Origin: Nodosilinea sp. LEGE 06152
Lineage (GTDB): Bacteria > Cyanobacteriota > Cyanobacteriia > Phormidesmidales > Phormidesmidaceae
Assembly: GCF_015207525.1 (NCBI RefSeq)
Contig: NZ_JADEWR010000012.1
Coordinates: forward strand, 93,455 to 157,454
Direction: 5' to 3'
DNA length: 64,000 bases
A program made the translations under genes and the position numbers. Under the pieces are notes generated by a model, which saw only the letters and a list, made by a program, of their open reading frames with translations, had not been told where the DNA came from and made no database searches. This document shows positions 37,429 to 45,845 of the stretch, piece after piece (position 1 is the first letter of the stretch; each line of letters starts with the position of its first letter).

Positions 37429-37683
37429 ATGCTAGTTACCACAATTTTGAAGGTTATTTGGATGGTTTCTGCCGTTGGTCTAACGGCTTTGGTTTTGCTG
37501 CACAGCCCCAAGGGCGATGGCCTGGGGGGCTTAGGAGGTCAGGCCCAGCTGTTTACCAGCACCAAAAGCGCTGAAACGACCCTCAACCGCGTAACTTGGA
37601 CGCTGACCGTGCTCTTTATGGGACTGACTGTGGTGCTGAGCGCTGGCTGGCTTGACGTAGCGGCAGCTTCTGCGGCCCTTTAG
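37429..37683 (+). CDS. secG: Preprotein translocase subunit SecG
   Basis: 84 aa with two membrane helices. The first is IWMVSAVGLTALVLLHSPKGDGLGGLGGQAQLF, containing the SecG HSPKGDGLGGLGG motif; the second is RVTWTLTVLFMGLTVVLSAGWL. SecG supports SecYE-SecA protein export. It is the normal length. A hairpin about 130 bases downstream ends the transcript. Confidence 0.95.
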   Translation: MLVTTILKVIWMVSAVGLTALVLLHSPKGDGLGGLGGQAQLFTSTKSAETTLNRVTWTLTVLFMGLTVVLSAGWLDVAAASAAL

Positions 37684-37814
37684 TCGATCCCTTGGGTTCT
37701 GAGGTGGTGCTAAGGATTTTATGAAATCTGTATTGCGTCGATAGTCACCTCACCTGATGGTAGACAGCCGAGAAGGCTATCCAACGGGCCGAAATTCTTG
37801 AGCTTCTGCTTAAA

Positions 37815-37850
37815 CAAAGCCCCTGGTTGCATGAACCAGGGGCTTTGTTG
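37815..37850 (+). terminator. Hairpin downstream of secG
   Basis: CAAAGCCCCTGGTT and AACCAGGGGCTTTG form a perfect 14-bp stem with loop GCATG, followed by TTG. It lies between convergent genes. Confidence 0.75.
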
Positions 37851-37873
37851 TAGAGCCAATGCTGATGTTCGCC

Positions 37874-38575
37874 CTACCAATCGCCAGACATGACCGCTAA
37901 AACCTGACCGGTGGTTGTGACGATATTGAGGGGCAATCCCTGGCTGCTTTCTCGACGGGGAAACTGCACCAGCTGAAGCCCGGTATCGGTGGGTTCGACG
38001 GTAGCGAGGTATTGGTCATCCTGCCATACCAGGCCCACTAGGCGATGGTGCAGCAGCCACATTTCCGCTAGTTCACCCTGGTTAATCTGCTCGGGTTGGT
38101 CGCCGCTGTAGCAGTCCCAGATGTCGTCTATGGCCGTCCAAACCCCAGACAGGTAGAGGGGATCGGTGCGGGCGCTGAGACCGTAGGTGGTGAACGAAAA
38201 AATGTCGTGGCTCCACCAGGTTTTGGCCAGCTCCGCCAGGGGATCGCTCTGGATTGCCGCACCATAGGTGGGCATGGCCTCCAGCTGTTTGATTTGAGCT
38301 AGGTCTGAGGGACGCTGCCAGTCGGGTAGGTTGACGCAGATATTTGCCGCAATGGGTTCGCCTGCCTGGGTCTGGAGCGTTGAATCTGAGGGCGACTCGG
38401 CCTGAGCCAGGTAACTGGCCAGGGCAGACTCGGCTGCAGCCGAGCTGACAAGGCCCGCTCGCATCGGGCTGGCGCTAGAGGAACTGGCTAGGGTGGGCTG
38501 GTGAGACGCCAAAAGGAGCCCCACAGAGCCAGCGCCAAGGGTAAGTAGCAGGGTCGTGGCAAACAGGTGATCCAT
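37874..38575 (-). CDS. Hypothetical exported protein
   Basis: 233 aa. The N-terminus is hydrophobic (LFATTLLLTLGAGSVGLLLAS), a signal peptide or anchor. A Ser/Ala-rich linker follows, then a compact domain with two cysteines (ANICVNLPDWQRP; DIWDCYSGDQPEQI) and beta-strands at the end (LVGLVWQDDQYLATVEPTDTGLQLVQFPRR). I recognise no family. The two cysteines could form a disulfide in the periplasm. It converges with secG. Confidence 0.65.
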   Translation of the reverse strand: MDHLFATTLLLTLGAGSVGLLLASHQPTLASSSSASPMRAGLVSSAAAESALASYLAQAESPSDSTLQTQAGEPIAANICVNLPDWQRPSDLAQIKQLEAMPTYGAAIQSDPLAELAKTWWSHDIFSFTTYGLSARTDPLYLSGVWTAIDDIWDCYSGDQPEQINQGELAEMWLLHHRLVGLVWQDDQYLATVEPTDTGLQLVQFPRRESSQGLPLNIVTTTGQVLAVMSGDW

Positions 38576-38915
38576 GAAAGAAGACGAAGGGCGTAAACAC
38601 TGGGAAGAGCAGGCGAGGGGCGATCGCCAGAGGCATAGCTTAAATCAAGCGCGATCGCTGGGGGTTAGCCAACCATCGGCTTGACCTATTAGCAATTACC
38701 AGTCAGAAGGTAGAGCGTTGGCGAACTGTGGGGGGAAGTTCGCGATCGATCGGCTACCGGGCGGCAGATTGAGCGCCTAATTTTGGTGCGGGCACCAGCG
38801 CCGCTAACCTTGTTCTGGCAAGACTTTAGCCTATTACTAAGATAGCGGTTGAGGACATTTCTGAACGGAAAAACACCCACTTCTTTGGGATCACCGCAAC
38901 TGTCCTAAGGGCTAA
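38576..38915. other. Intergenic spacer, no gene seen
   Basis: 340 bases between two minus-strand genes, with three GATCGC-type HIP1 sites. A short frame at 38689-38880 on the minus strand has no domain. It probably holds the promoter of the exported protein gene. Confidence 0.5.
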
Positions 38916-40409
38916 CTAGGCGTGCGGCTCGCCATCGGAGGGCGGTGCTTCGGCAGCTCGCGGTACGGCGGGCAGCGAATCAGCACTGTACACCGGCTTG
39001 ACCGGCACCAGCTCTAGCTGGTGGGGCCGATCAGATGCAGGCTGCACCCCCTGACGACGGCGGTTGGAAATGGCTTCTTCGGTGGTTTCTTCGGCTACGA
39101 CTTCGTAGAGTAGGGCCTGCTTGTTGCCGCTGCCCTTGCGCAAAATGCGCCCTAGCCGCTGCACGTACTCTCGAATTGAACCGCTGCCCGAGAGCAAAAT
39201 CGCTACCCTGGCTTCGGGCACATCGACCCCTTCGTTGAGCACGTGGCTAACCACCAGAGTGGGGTACTCGCCACTGCGGAACCCCTGGAGCACCGCGTGG
39301 CGCTCTTTGACCGGCGTTTGATGGGTAATGGCGGGGATCAAAAACGTCTCAGAGATTTGGTAGACCGTAGCGTTGTCATTGGTAAAGACAATGGTGCGAT
39401 CGGGGTAGTGCTGGGCCAGCAGATCGGCCAGCACCCGCAGTTTACCCTCGGTGCCCAGGGCGATCGCCCGCGCTTCTCGGTGAGCCAGCATGGCCCGTCG
39501 CCCCCCGGCCGACTGAGCACTGGCCCGCACAAACCGCTGCCACCCCTGAGCCGAGCTGAGCCAAATGTTAGCCTCCTGCAAAAAACGGTTGCGCTGGGCG
39601 ATCAGCTGGTTGTAGCGCGATCGCTCCTGGGCCGAGAGCTTGACCTTAATTGGCACAATCTGAAACGGTGCCAGCGCATTCCCCGACAGATCCGCCGCCG
39701 ACTTTTGGTAAACCACTGGCCCCAGCAGGTGGGTGAGATCGTCGTGGCGACCATCGGCGCGATCGGGGGTAGCGGTGAGCCCTAGCCGGTAGGGCGCGAT
39801 TGAGTATTCGGCAATCACCCGGTTGAAGTCGCTGGGTAGGTGATGGCACTCGTCGCAGATCAGCAGGGCGTACTGGTTGCCCAGGCTCTCGGCATGGATG
39901 GCCGCGCTGTCGTAGGTGGCGACCAAAATAGGGGTGCGATCCTTCGAGCCACCGCCCAACAGCCCCACCTCTACATCGGGGAAGGCCGCCTCTAAATGGG
40001 CGTACCACTGGTGCATTAAATCCAGCGTCGGCACGGTGATCAGTGTGGGCCGAGGCGTGGCCTGCATCGCCATTTGGGCCAGGAAGGTTTTGCCGCTAGC
40101 GGTGGGCAGCACCACTACACCGCGCCAGCGCCGGTCGATCCAGGCCTGTAGGGCTTCGGTTTGGTGGGGGTAAGGGTCTAGGCTTAGCCGGGGATCAAGC
40201 TCTAGTGGCTGAAAGGTGTGGGCCTGGTCGTTGAAGGGCACTTGCTCGGCCCGCAGAGTTTCGACCAGTGCGCGGTACTGCTGGGCCGGAATGCGAAATT
40301 TTTCAATGCGATCGTCCCAGTGGGCAAAGTCAACCCAGCATTTGCCTCGCGGGGGCGGGTGGAGGATGAGCGTGCCGCGATCGTAGGTTAGCGTTGGCGT
40401 GCGCCCCAT
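38916..40409 (-). CDS. XPB-like superfamily II DNA helicase
   Basis: 497 aa from the ATG at 40409; the frame's first start is a TTG three codons earlier. Motifs: Walker A PTASGKT (~102-108), Walker B DECH (~186-189), motif III LTATP (~211-215), motif V VVSHVLNEGVDVPEA and motif VI QRLGRILRKG. The N-terminal ~75 residues form a damage-recognition-like region (WDDRIEKFRIPAQQYRALVETL), as in prokaryotic XPB. Many prokaryotic XPB genes are paired with the Bax1 nuclease (established); no such gene is adjacent. The C-terminal 45 residues are disordered. Likely a DNA-repair helicase. Confidence 0.88.
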   Translation of the reverse strand: MGRTPTLTYDRGTLILHPPPRGKCWVDFAHWDDRIEKFRIPAQQYRALVETLRAEQVPFNDQAHTFQPLELDPRLSLDPYPHQTEALQAWIDRRWRGVVVLPTASGKTFLAQMAMQATPRPTLITVPTLDLMHQWYAHLEAAFPDVEVGLLGGGSKDRTPILVATYDSAAIHAESLGNQYALLICDECHHLPSDFNRVIAEYSIAPYRLGLTATPDRADGRHDDLTHLLGPVVYQKSAADLSGNALAPFQIVPIKVKLSAQERSRYNQLIAQRNRFLQEANIWLSSAQGWQRFVRASAQSAGGRRAMLAHREARAIALGTEGKLRVLADLLAQHYPDRTIVFTNDNATVYQISETFLIPAITHQTPVKERHAVLQGFRSGEYPTLVVSHVLNEGVDVPEARVAILLSGSGSIREYVQRLGRILRKGSGNKQALLYEVVAEETTEEAISNRRRQGVQPASDRPHQLELVPVKPVYSADSLPAVPRAAEAPPSDGEPHA

Positions 40410-40507
40410 AGTGGTCAATAGTTACTGGGGGTATTGTAGCGAGCGGCTAACTCGAAAGATTCCAGAAGGCTAAAATTAGGCGTTAGCGGTTAGCGAGGGC
40501 CGTCGCC

Positions 40508-40687
40508 ATGACTGTCGCCTTACCTCAACGGTTGACCCTGGAGCAGTTTCTAACACTGCCTTATATCGAAGAGTCACCGGCCTGGGAATTTGTGCAGGGA
40601 GAGGTCAGCCAAAAACCGATGCCCGGTGGAAAGCACAGTCGAATTCAGTCGCTGTTGGTAGGCGTTATCAATGGCGCTGACCGTTGA
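40508..40687 (+). pseudogene. Truncated Uma2 (DUF820) gene, N-terminal fragment
   Basis: 59 codons from the ATG at 40508 to TGA at 40685-40687. The product has LTLEQFLTLPYIEESPAWEFVQGEVSQKPMPGGKHSRIQSLL, the N-terminal third of a Uma2 protein. The catalytic strand (YPDV) and the LIxEVLS block are absent, and the 98 bases that follow show no continuation in any frame. I read it as a 3'-deleted gene. A complete relative is at 467-1075. Confidence 0.75.
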
Positions 40688-40785
40688 GCAAGTTTTTGGC
40701 TGGCTTCAGATCAGCCGTAGTTGAGGAAATTTGGGAGCGATGGTCAAAGACCGGCCCTTGAGGGCGATCGCCGCTTCAGCCTGCC

Positions 40786-42525
40786 TCATGATCTCATTTC
40801 TTCTGGTACCGAGGCAGGGTGGTACTGAAGGCAGTCGAGCCGACTGGCGGGCATGGTGAGGTAGAGCACGTCGCCATCGGTCAGGGTGACGTTGAGCAGG
40901 TCGTAGCCGTGCAGCGTGCGGCGTTGGCTTTCAATGTAGAGCGGCACGAGCTGGGCAGTTTGGGCTACGGTCTGGATGGGCTGGTTGTAGAACGGATGGT
41001 GAGGGGTGATTAGCGTGGCGATCGCCACCCACAGCAGATCCCCAGACATGCCGTTGCCGAGAATGCGCCCCCCCAGAGCGGCGGCGGCAAAGGTGGGGGC
41101 TGCCAAATCCATCGGGCTGAGCACCTGGTCAAACTCGAAGACCTGCTGCACCTGCTGGGCAAACTCGGCGTCATAAATGCGCACCACCGCGGGCACCTGC
41201 GGGCTGATACTGCGGGCCGTGAGGGCAATTTCTAGGTTTACGGTGTCATCGCTGGTGACCACCAGCAGCGCCTGGGCCAAGGCCAGGTTTACGGTTTCGA
41301 GGGTAGAAGCTAGGTTAGCATCGGCAAGCATGACCGGAATTTTGAGCGCCTTGACCGCAGGCAAAAAGCGATTGTTGACATCCTGCTCAATGACCGCGAC
41401 CTTGTGCCCGGTGCTGTGCAGATGGATGGCCGTGCGATAGCCCACGCCCCCCAGTCCGCAGACAATGTAGTGGTGCTGCCGAGGCATGCGGGCCACACTC
41501 CACAGACTCTGGAAGTGGGATCCTAAAATAAAATCGTTGAGCAGGGCGTAGCAAATGCCAATCACCCCCGCTCCTACCAGCATCATCACGGCGGTAAACA
41601 CTTTGATCGCGGAAGAGGCGTTTTCAGCCACCTGTTCTTGGCCGCCAGCCCCGGTGATCATGCCCACCGAGAAGTAGAGGGCATCGACCCAGCTGGTGTT
41701 GAGGTTGTGCCAGAGGTAGGTAAAGGTGGCCAGGCCGATGGTAATCAGCAGCGCCAAAATCACCAGTAGGGTAGCGCGGGCGCGGCGGCGACCGTGGTCG
41801 AGGGTGACCAGCAGCCGCTGCCAAAATTGAGCCACGTGGCGAGACTTGAGCATGGGCTGCTGAGGCTGGGTGGCAATGACCAGGCGATCGCCCACCTGCA
41901 AGACCTCGCCCGTTACCACCGCCGTCACCAGATCGATCGGTCGGCGGGCCGAATGGTAGTAAATCAACAGCTGCGATCGGTTGTCCCACAGGGCTTTGAT
42001 CGGCTTGCCGTACCAGGGGTGGGCGGCATCGATCACCTCTTCGTACATGGGCCAGGTCAGCTCAAACAGGCGCAGCTGCCCGATCGCGCGGTTGCCCCGC
42101 GCCGCAAAGGCAAACAGCGGTGCCGCCAGCGCCGCCGAGCTGAGGCTGACGTGGTGGGGCAGGGTGTGGTCGAGGCGCTCGCCTAGGCTGATGTTAAACA
42201 GCCGATTAATAATGCGAATGTTGGGGTTGAGAATGCGTGCCTGGGTCAGAATGGCCAGGTTAAGGGCGTCGTCGGAGGTAGCCAGCACCAGGGTTTGGGC
42301 CTGGTAAATGCCAGCCTGGATCAGCGTAGCGGGCGATCGCAGCTCCCCCACGACCACATCACCGCCCACCTCGGGCATGGGGTGATAGCTGATGCCTACC
42401 ACCCTCGCCCCCTGCTGCCGCAGCAGGCTAAAAATGCGCAACCCTGTGCGGCCCAGGCCACAGACAATAATTTGGGGCTGCTGGGGCGAGGGCAGTTCCC
42501 GAGGCGTTAAGGATGTTACGGCCAT
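40786..42525 (-). CDS. Two-RCK (TrkA-N) potassium-channel-like membrane protein
   Basis: 579 aa with the order RCK1 (NAD-binding GLGRTG at 23-28), TrkA-C-like region, TM1 (~251-271), pore loop, TM2 (~306-330), RCK2 (GLGGVG at 357-362) and a C-terminal TrkA-C region. The pore loop reads YFSVGMITGAGGQEQ where K+ channels have TVGYG; the filter is thus T291-G-A-G-G, not canonical. The symmetric RCK-2TM-RCK order is unusual: most RCK channels have the RCK part only at the end. It could be a K+ channel, a non-selective ion channel or a sensor. It is monocistronic. Confidence 0.85.
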   Translation of the reverse strand: MAVTSLTPRELPSPQQPQIIVCGLGRTGLRIFSLLRQQGARVVGISYHPMPEVGGDVVVGELRSPATLIQAGIYQAQTLVLATSDDALNLAILTQARILNPNIRIINRLFNISLGERLDHTLPHHVSLSSAALAAPLFAFAARGNRAIGQLRLFELTWPMYEEVIDAAHPWYGKPIKALWDNRSQLLIYYHSARRPIDLVTAVVTGEVLQVGDRLVIATQPQQPMLKSRHVAQFWQRLLVTLDHGRRRARATLLVILALLITIGLATFTYLWHNLNTSWVDALYFSVGMITGAGGQEQVAENASSAIKVFTAVMMLVGAGVIGICYALLNDFILGSHFQSLWSVARMPRQHHYIVCGLGGVGYRTAIHLHSTGHKVAVIEQDVNNRFLPAVKALKIPVMLADANLASTLETVNLALAQALLVVTSDDTVNLEIALTARSISPQVPAVVRIYDAEFAQQVQQVFEFDQVLSPMDLAAPTFAAAALGGRILGNGMSGDLLWVAIATLITPHHPFYNQPIQTVAQTAQLVPLYIESQRRTLHGYDLLNVTLTDGDVLYLTMPASRLDCLQYHPASVPEEMRS

Positions 42526-42632
42526 AGCCAGCCACCACAGATACTATGCTCTGTTGTCGAGGCTGTGGCCTGGAAACGCTGTAGCCTAAGGCACGTTGTC
42601 GTAAAAGTTTGAGCGGTAAGGAAATGAATTCA

Positions 42633-42672
42633 AAGTTCAAAATGCAAAATTTGAATTTTGCATTTTGAACTT
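42633..42672. repeat. AT-rich perfect inverted repeat
   Basis: AAGTTCAAAATGCAAAATT and its exact 19-nt complement are separated by TG. It sits downstream of the raf1 unit and could end that transcript, but it lacks a T-tract and its AT richness differs from the flanks, so a mobile palindromic repeat is as likely. Confidence 0.75.
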
Positions 42673-42686
42673 CCCACCTTTCTCAC

Positions 42687-42899
42687 TCACTCCCCCGGCG
42701 GATCCCCAATTTCCTCACTCTTACCGCGTACCGGGGGGAGCTTTTCAACCAGACCCATTTCAAAGGCGGTGTCGGGTAGATCGCCCGCGATGTACTTACC
42801 GGGCTCAAACATACGACCGGGGGTGAAGCACATCTGCCGCAGCTCCACGATTTCGGTATTCAAGAACATATCGCGCGATAAACGTCGTTCTAAGCCCAT
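42687..42899 (-). CDS. Small conserved protein downstream of raf1
   Basis: 70 aa. The ATG has a strong GGAG RBS and lies 9 bp after the raf1 stop, so it is translated from the same message. The product is soluble and acidic, with MGLERRLSRDMFLNTEIVELRQMCFTPGRMFEPGKYIAGDLPDTAFEMGLVEKL. No domain recognised; the compact conserved-looking start and operon position with a Rubisco chaperone gene make it a real gene. Any role in carbon fixation is speculative. Confidence 0.7.
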   Translation of the reverse strand: MGLERRLSRDMFLNTEIVELRQMCFTPGRMFEPGKYIAGDLPDTAFEMGLVEKLPPVRGKSEEIGDPPGE

Positions 42900-42908
42900 G
42901 GCGGTCTC

Positions 42909-43985
42909 CTATTCGTCTAGCTGCCAGAGTTCACGGTTGTAGTTTTCATCGAGAATGCGTTTGGGTCGCAAGATTAGGATGACTTTGCCCAAGATAGGAG
43001 TTTCAATCGGGCTGGGCGACCAGATCAGGGTGAGCTGATCGTTCTCGACGGTGAGAAAGTAGCCGTCGTCGTCCCAGATGCGATCGCCGCGATCGACCAC
43101 CACTAGCACTGACTCATCGGCGGCATCGGCAGGGTAGTTGGGTAGCGATCGCGCCTGGGCCAGCAGGCCCACCGGGTCTTCGGCCCGAAAAATAACCTGC
43201 CAGCCGGGCACCGCAATCCAGGCGCTGGCACCGTTGGCGCTGACCATGCTGAAGGGTTCTTCGGGCACCACCACTGGCACGGCCTTGAGGTCATCTACCG
43301 TCAAAGGCATTTGCCCCACCACGGGGATCACGCGCGGCAGCTCGCTTTCGGTTTCGAGCCGGTAGAGAGGCAGCCGGGGGGCGGGGCGATCTTTAACTAC
43401 GGTAAAGTCGGTCAGCAGCTTTTCGATGTGCTGGCGGGCGGTGGGGCTTTCGGCGAAGCGTAGCCCCTGGGCAATCAGCCGAGAGCGGTCCTGCAGGTCG
43501 TCTTTTTGGCGGGCCAGCTTCCAGAAGTGATAGGCGATCGCATCCCCCGGCTCATCCCCAAAGCCCGGTGGTTTTTCCTTACGGTAGGAATATTCTTTAA
43601 CGGGCTTCACCAGATCGCGCACCTCGTCAGAGTCGAGCCCATGCTGTACCGCAAAATCGGCCATACTGGCGCGATCGCTTTGGGAGAGCACCCGCAGTTC
43701 GTAGAGCGAATCGCTGCCCTGCCGGATGAAGTGAGCCTGGGTAGCTTCGCTTACCCCTGCCTTGATCGCCGACTGGTAGACCTGCTCGGCCACCACAATC
43801 TGGTTTTGCTGAATGGGCTCAAACCCCGTTTCTTCAAAAATTTGCTGCGGGTTAAAGCCCGCCTTCTGCAGCGCCTGGCAGCCCTGGGCCCAGTCAACCC
43901 AGGTGCCCTCTTTGCGCCGCAGCGACTGCAGTATGTCCTGCACGGCAGCGGCATCGGGGGGAGAAGAAGAACCAGGGAAAACCAT
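42909..43985 (-). CDS. raf1: Rubisco accumulation factor 1
   Basis: 358 aa from the ATG at 43985; a GTG four codons upstream overlaps a HIP1 site and is less likely. The alpha domain (~15-185) includes LRRKEGTWVDWAQGCQALQKAGFNPQQIFEETGFEPIQQNQIVVAEQVY; a linker and the beta domain (~195-355) follow, with RLPLYRLETESELPRVIPVVGQMPL. Raf1 is a dimeric chaperone that brings RbcL dimers together during Rubisco assembly. The length matches cyanobacterial Raf1. It is followed by a small gene in the same unit; rbcLXS is not in the window. Confidence 0.95.
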   Translation of the reverse strand: MVFPGSSSPPDAAAVQDILQSLRRKEGTWVDWAQGCQALQKAGFNPQQIFEETGFEPIQQNQIVVAEQVYQSAIKAGVSEATQAHFIRQGSDSLYELRVLSQSDRASMADFAVQHGLDSDEVRDLVKPVKEYSYRKEKPPGFGDEPGDAIAYHFWKLARQKDDLQDRSRLIAQGLRFAESPTARQHIEKLLTDFTVVKDRPAPRLPLYRLETESELPRVIPVVGQMPLTVDDLKAVPVVVPEEPFSMVSANGASAWIAVPGWQVIFRAEDPVGLLAQARSLPNYPADAADESVLVVVDRGDRIWDDDGYFLTVENDQLTLIWSPSPIETPILGKVILILRPKRILDENYNRELWQLDE

Positions 43986-44158
43986 TGCGATCGCCACGTC
44001 AACACTACATTCTCCCTGACTCTATCGCGGATGACCGCCCTTCACCGCTACCCTGAGACAAAACTTGGGTCGAAACCTGTGGCGAAATTGGGGGTTGACG
44101 ATGGTACCCCCCTTAGGTCACTATTGTTGATGCGCTCAACGCAAGGGTTGACGCACTC

Positions 44159-44231
44159 GGGGCTATAGCTCAGCTGGTAGAGCACTTGCATGGCATGCAA
44201 GGGGTCAGCGGTTCGAACCCGCTTAGCTCCA
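44159..44231 (+). tRNA. tRNA-Ala (anticodon GGC)
   Basis: 73 nt without encoded CCA. The acceptor stem GGGGCTA pairs with TAGCTCC and contains the G3:U70 wobble that marks alanine tRNAs. The D arm is GCTC-AGCTGGTA-GAGC. The anticodon stem CTTGC/GCAAG holds loop ATGGCAT (anticodon GGC). The T arm AGCGG-TTCGAAC-CCGCT is perfect. The discriminator base is A. Confidence 0.96.
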
Positions 44232-44255
44232 TACAACGTCTATACGTAGAGAAAA

Positions 44256-44282
44256 GGGATCGGTGGACATGCCGCCGATCCC
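44256..44282 (-). terminator. Terminator of the outer-membrane-like gene
   Basis: GGGATCGGTGG and CCGCCGATCCC form an 11-bp stem (one wobble pair) with loop ACATG. On the minus strand it is followed by TTTTC, fitting termination of the gene at 44327-44803; it may also end the tRNA-Ala transcript. Confidence 0.7.
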
Positions 44283-44326
44283 TCAATGGCTGGTTTATAA
44301 CGGTTGGTCTACAGGAGGTCTAGGGC

Positions 44327-44803
44327 CTAGAAGGTGTAGCCCAGACCAACGGAACCATTGACCTTGGTGTTGTTATAGAACGACACGTTGACAGCACCAT
44401 TGGCGACGATGCGATCGGTGATGCGGTAGTCAACCCCACCGGTCAGCATGGGGCCAACGGAGGTCGAGCCTTCGGTAGAAACCGACAGGCCGCCGCCTAG
44501 GTAGGGCAGCAGACGACCGTTGTCGGTGACGGCGTTGAAGTCGTAGGTCACGGGCAGCAGAAAGACGGTCTCACCACTGTCGCTGAAGTCGAGGTCGCTG
44601 ATGACGCCGGGGCGTACCGAAACGTTGTCGGCGACAGTTACCTTGCTGTTGATCGAGAGGCCAACGTCGTCGCCGATGCCGACGCCTGCGCCGACGTAGT
44701 TGTAGTCGGTGCTAGCGTCTTGGGCGTTAGCGGCCATAGGCAGAGCGGCCAGAGAAGCGGCGGTGATACCCAGTGCGATCGCGGTGATAGAACGGATTTT
44801 CAT
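44327..44803 (-). CDS. Small outer-membrane beta-barrel-like protein
   Basis: 158 aa from the ATG at 44803 (GGAG 7 nt upstream; another ATG lies two codons earlier). A clear signal peptide ends at ...MAANAQ. The mature part consists of alternating short strands (YNYVGAGVGIGDDVGLSINSKVTV, ISDLDFSDSGETVFLLPVTYDF, GRLLPYLGGGLSV) and ends in GSVGLGYTF, with the terminal Phe needed for outer-membrane insertion. At this size it would be an eight-strand OmpA/OmpW-type barrel. The function is unknown. Confidence 0.8.
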   Translation of the reverse strand: MKIRSITAIALGITAASLAALPMAANAQDASTDYNYVGAGVGIGDDVGLSINSKVTVADNVSVRPGVISDLDFSDSGETVFLLPVTYDFNAVTDNGRLLPYLGGGLSVSTEGSTSVGPMLTGGVDYRITDRIVANGAVNVSFYNNTKVNGSVGLGYTF

Positions 44804-45845
44804 GGTCATTCTCCAATGCAAACTGTGTGTTGTTGACTGTGTTGTGGAACGGCCCATCCAAGCGGCCAACGCGATGTAAGAGTCAATCCATTCGGTCAGG
44901 ATGGGGATGGCGGTGAAGCAGTTGTCTTCGCTTTCGCCATGACACTGTTGTAGCGCTGGGGCCTAGGCACCCTTGAGCGGGGCCATGACACTTTGTGTAG
45001 TGGGTGGTACGGGCTAAACAGTTGCAAAAACGCTACAAGTTTCTCAAGCGTTTACCCAGCAAGGGTTTGCGGGTTCAAAGCAGGAGGTAAGACTGCGATC
45101 GCCGCCGTTTCAGAAGTTGGCAACAGGGCGGTTTTGAACAGGCAGCACCCTCAACTGGCACATTCAACTGGCATAGGTTTGGGTTCAGGCTGCTGCCTGC
45201 TGTTTGGGCGACTGGGCGATGAGGCGAATAGGAAGTTGGGCGAATAGAGTAACCGGTATCGAAACTACGCGCCAGGTCTGATGGTCGCGCCCTTCGCCCT
45301 CAGCTCGCTCGCCGTTAGCAAGCGCAAACAAAACGGTTGGATCGTGGCCCGTTAGTGGTCTGCGCGGGTGAGGGGCTTAACGGTGTTGCTCTTACCCAGT
45401 AACTTGATAAGACGGCAGTAAACTTCAGGTTTGCTTCCAATTTGCGCCTATTTGTCGCTGCATGAAGGGCTCATAAAGTGGGAATAATCACATCAGACAG
45501 CGCTATGTTGTCAAATCTTTAAGAAACGGTACTTGGCTGTGCACTTAAACCAAATTCAAGTCTAGACGTAACGTGTTATCGGCAGGCAAACCCCAGATCT
45601 CGCTCTAGGCTTGGTACTGTAGGTCGCAAACTGCGATCGCAAACCTGAGTAAGTTCACGGTTTTGCCTCAGCAATAGCTCTACTACAGCTCCAAAAAGCA
45701 AGATCGCTCACCGCTAGCTCTCTAGCTAAAACCCTTCAATTCTAACCATTACGTGTATTTATCGGCCTGCCCGTCTCACGCTTGTTGATAGAGCCTGGGC
45801 CACGGTCCTTACTCTTTTGCCTTCCTCATCCCAAAGCTGAATGTT
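44804..45845. other. Long intergenic region (about 1 kb) without a clear gene
   Basis: It separates the outer-membrane-like gene (-) from the sensor gene (+), so both promoters lie here. A near-duplicate word, GCCATGACACTGTTGTAG and GCCATGACACTTTGTGTAG, occurs at about 44936 and 44982. A short tandem, TCAACTGGCA(C/T), occurs twice near 45153-45175. The frame at 44993-45247 has no domain. I see no tRNA, terminator or known small-RNA motif. Confidence 0.6.

Noticed and set aside
44048..44236. Minus-strand 62-codon frame
   Set aside because: It is the antisense of tRNA-Ala and its flanks.
44993..45247. 84-codon frame on the plus strand in the long gap
   Set aside because: No domain, poor RBS, odd composition; probably chance.
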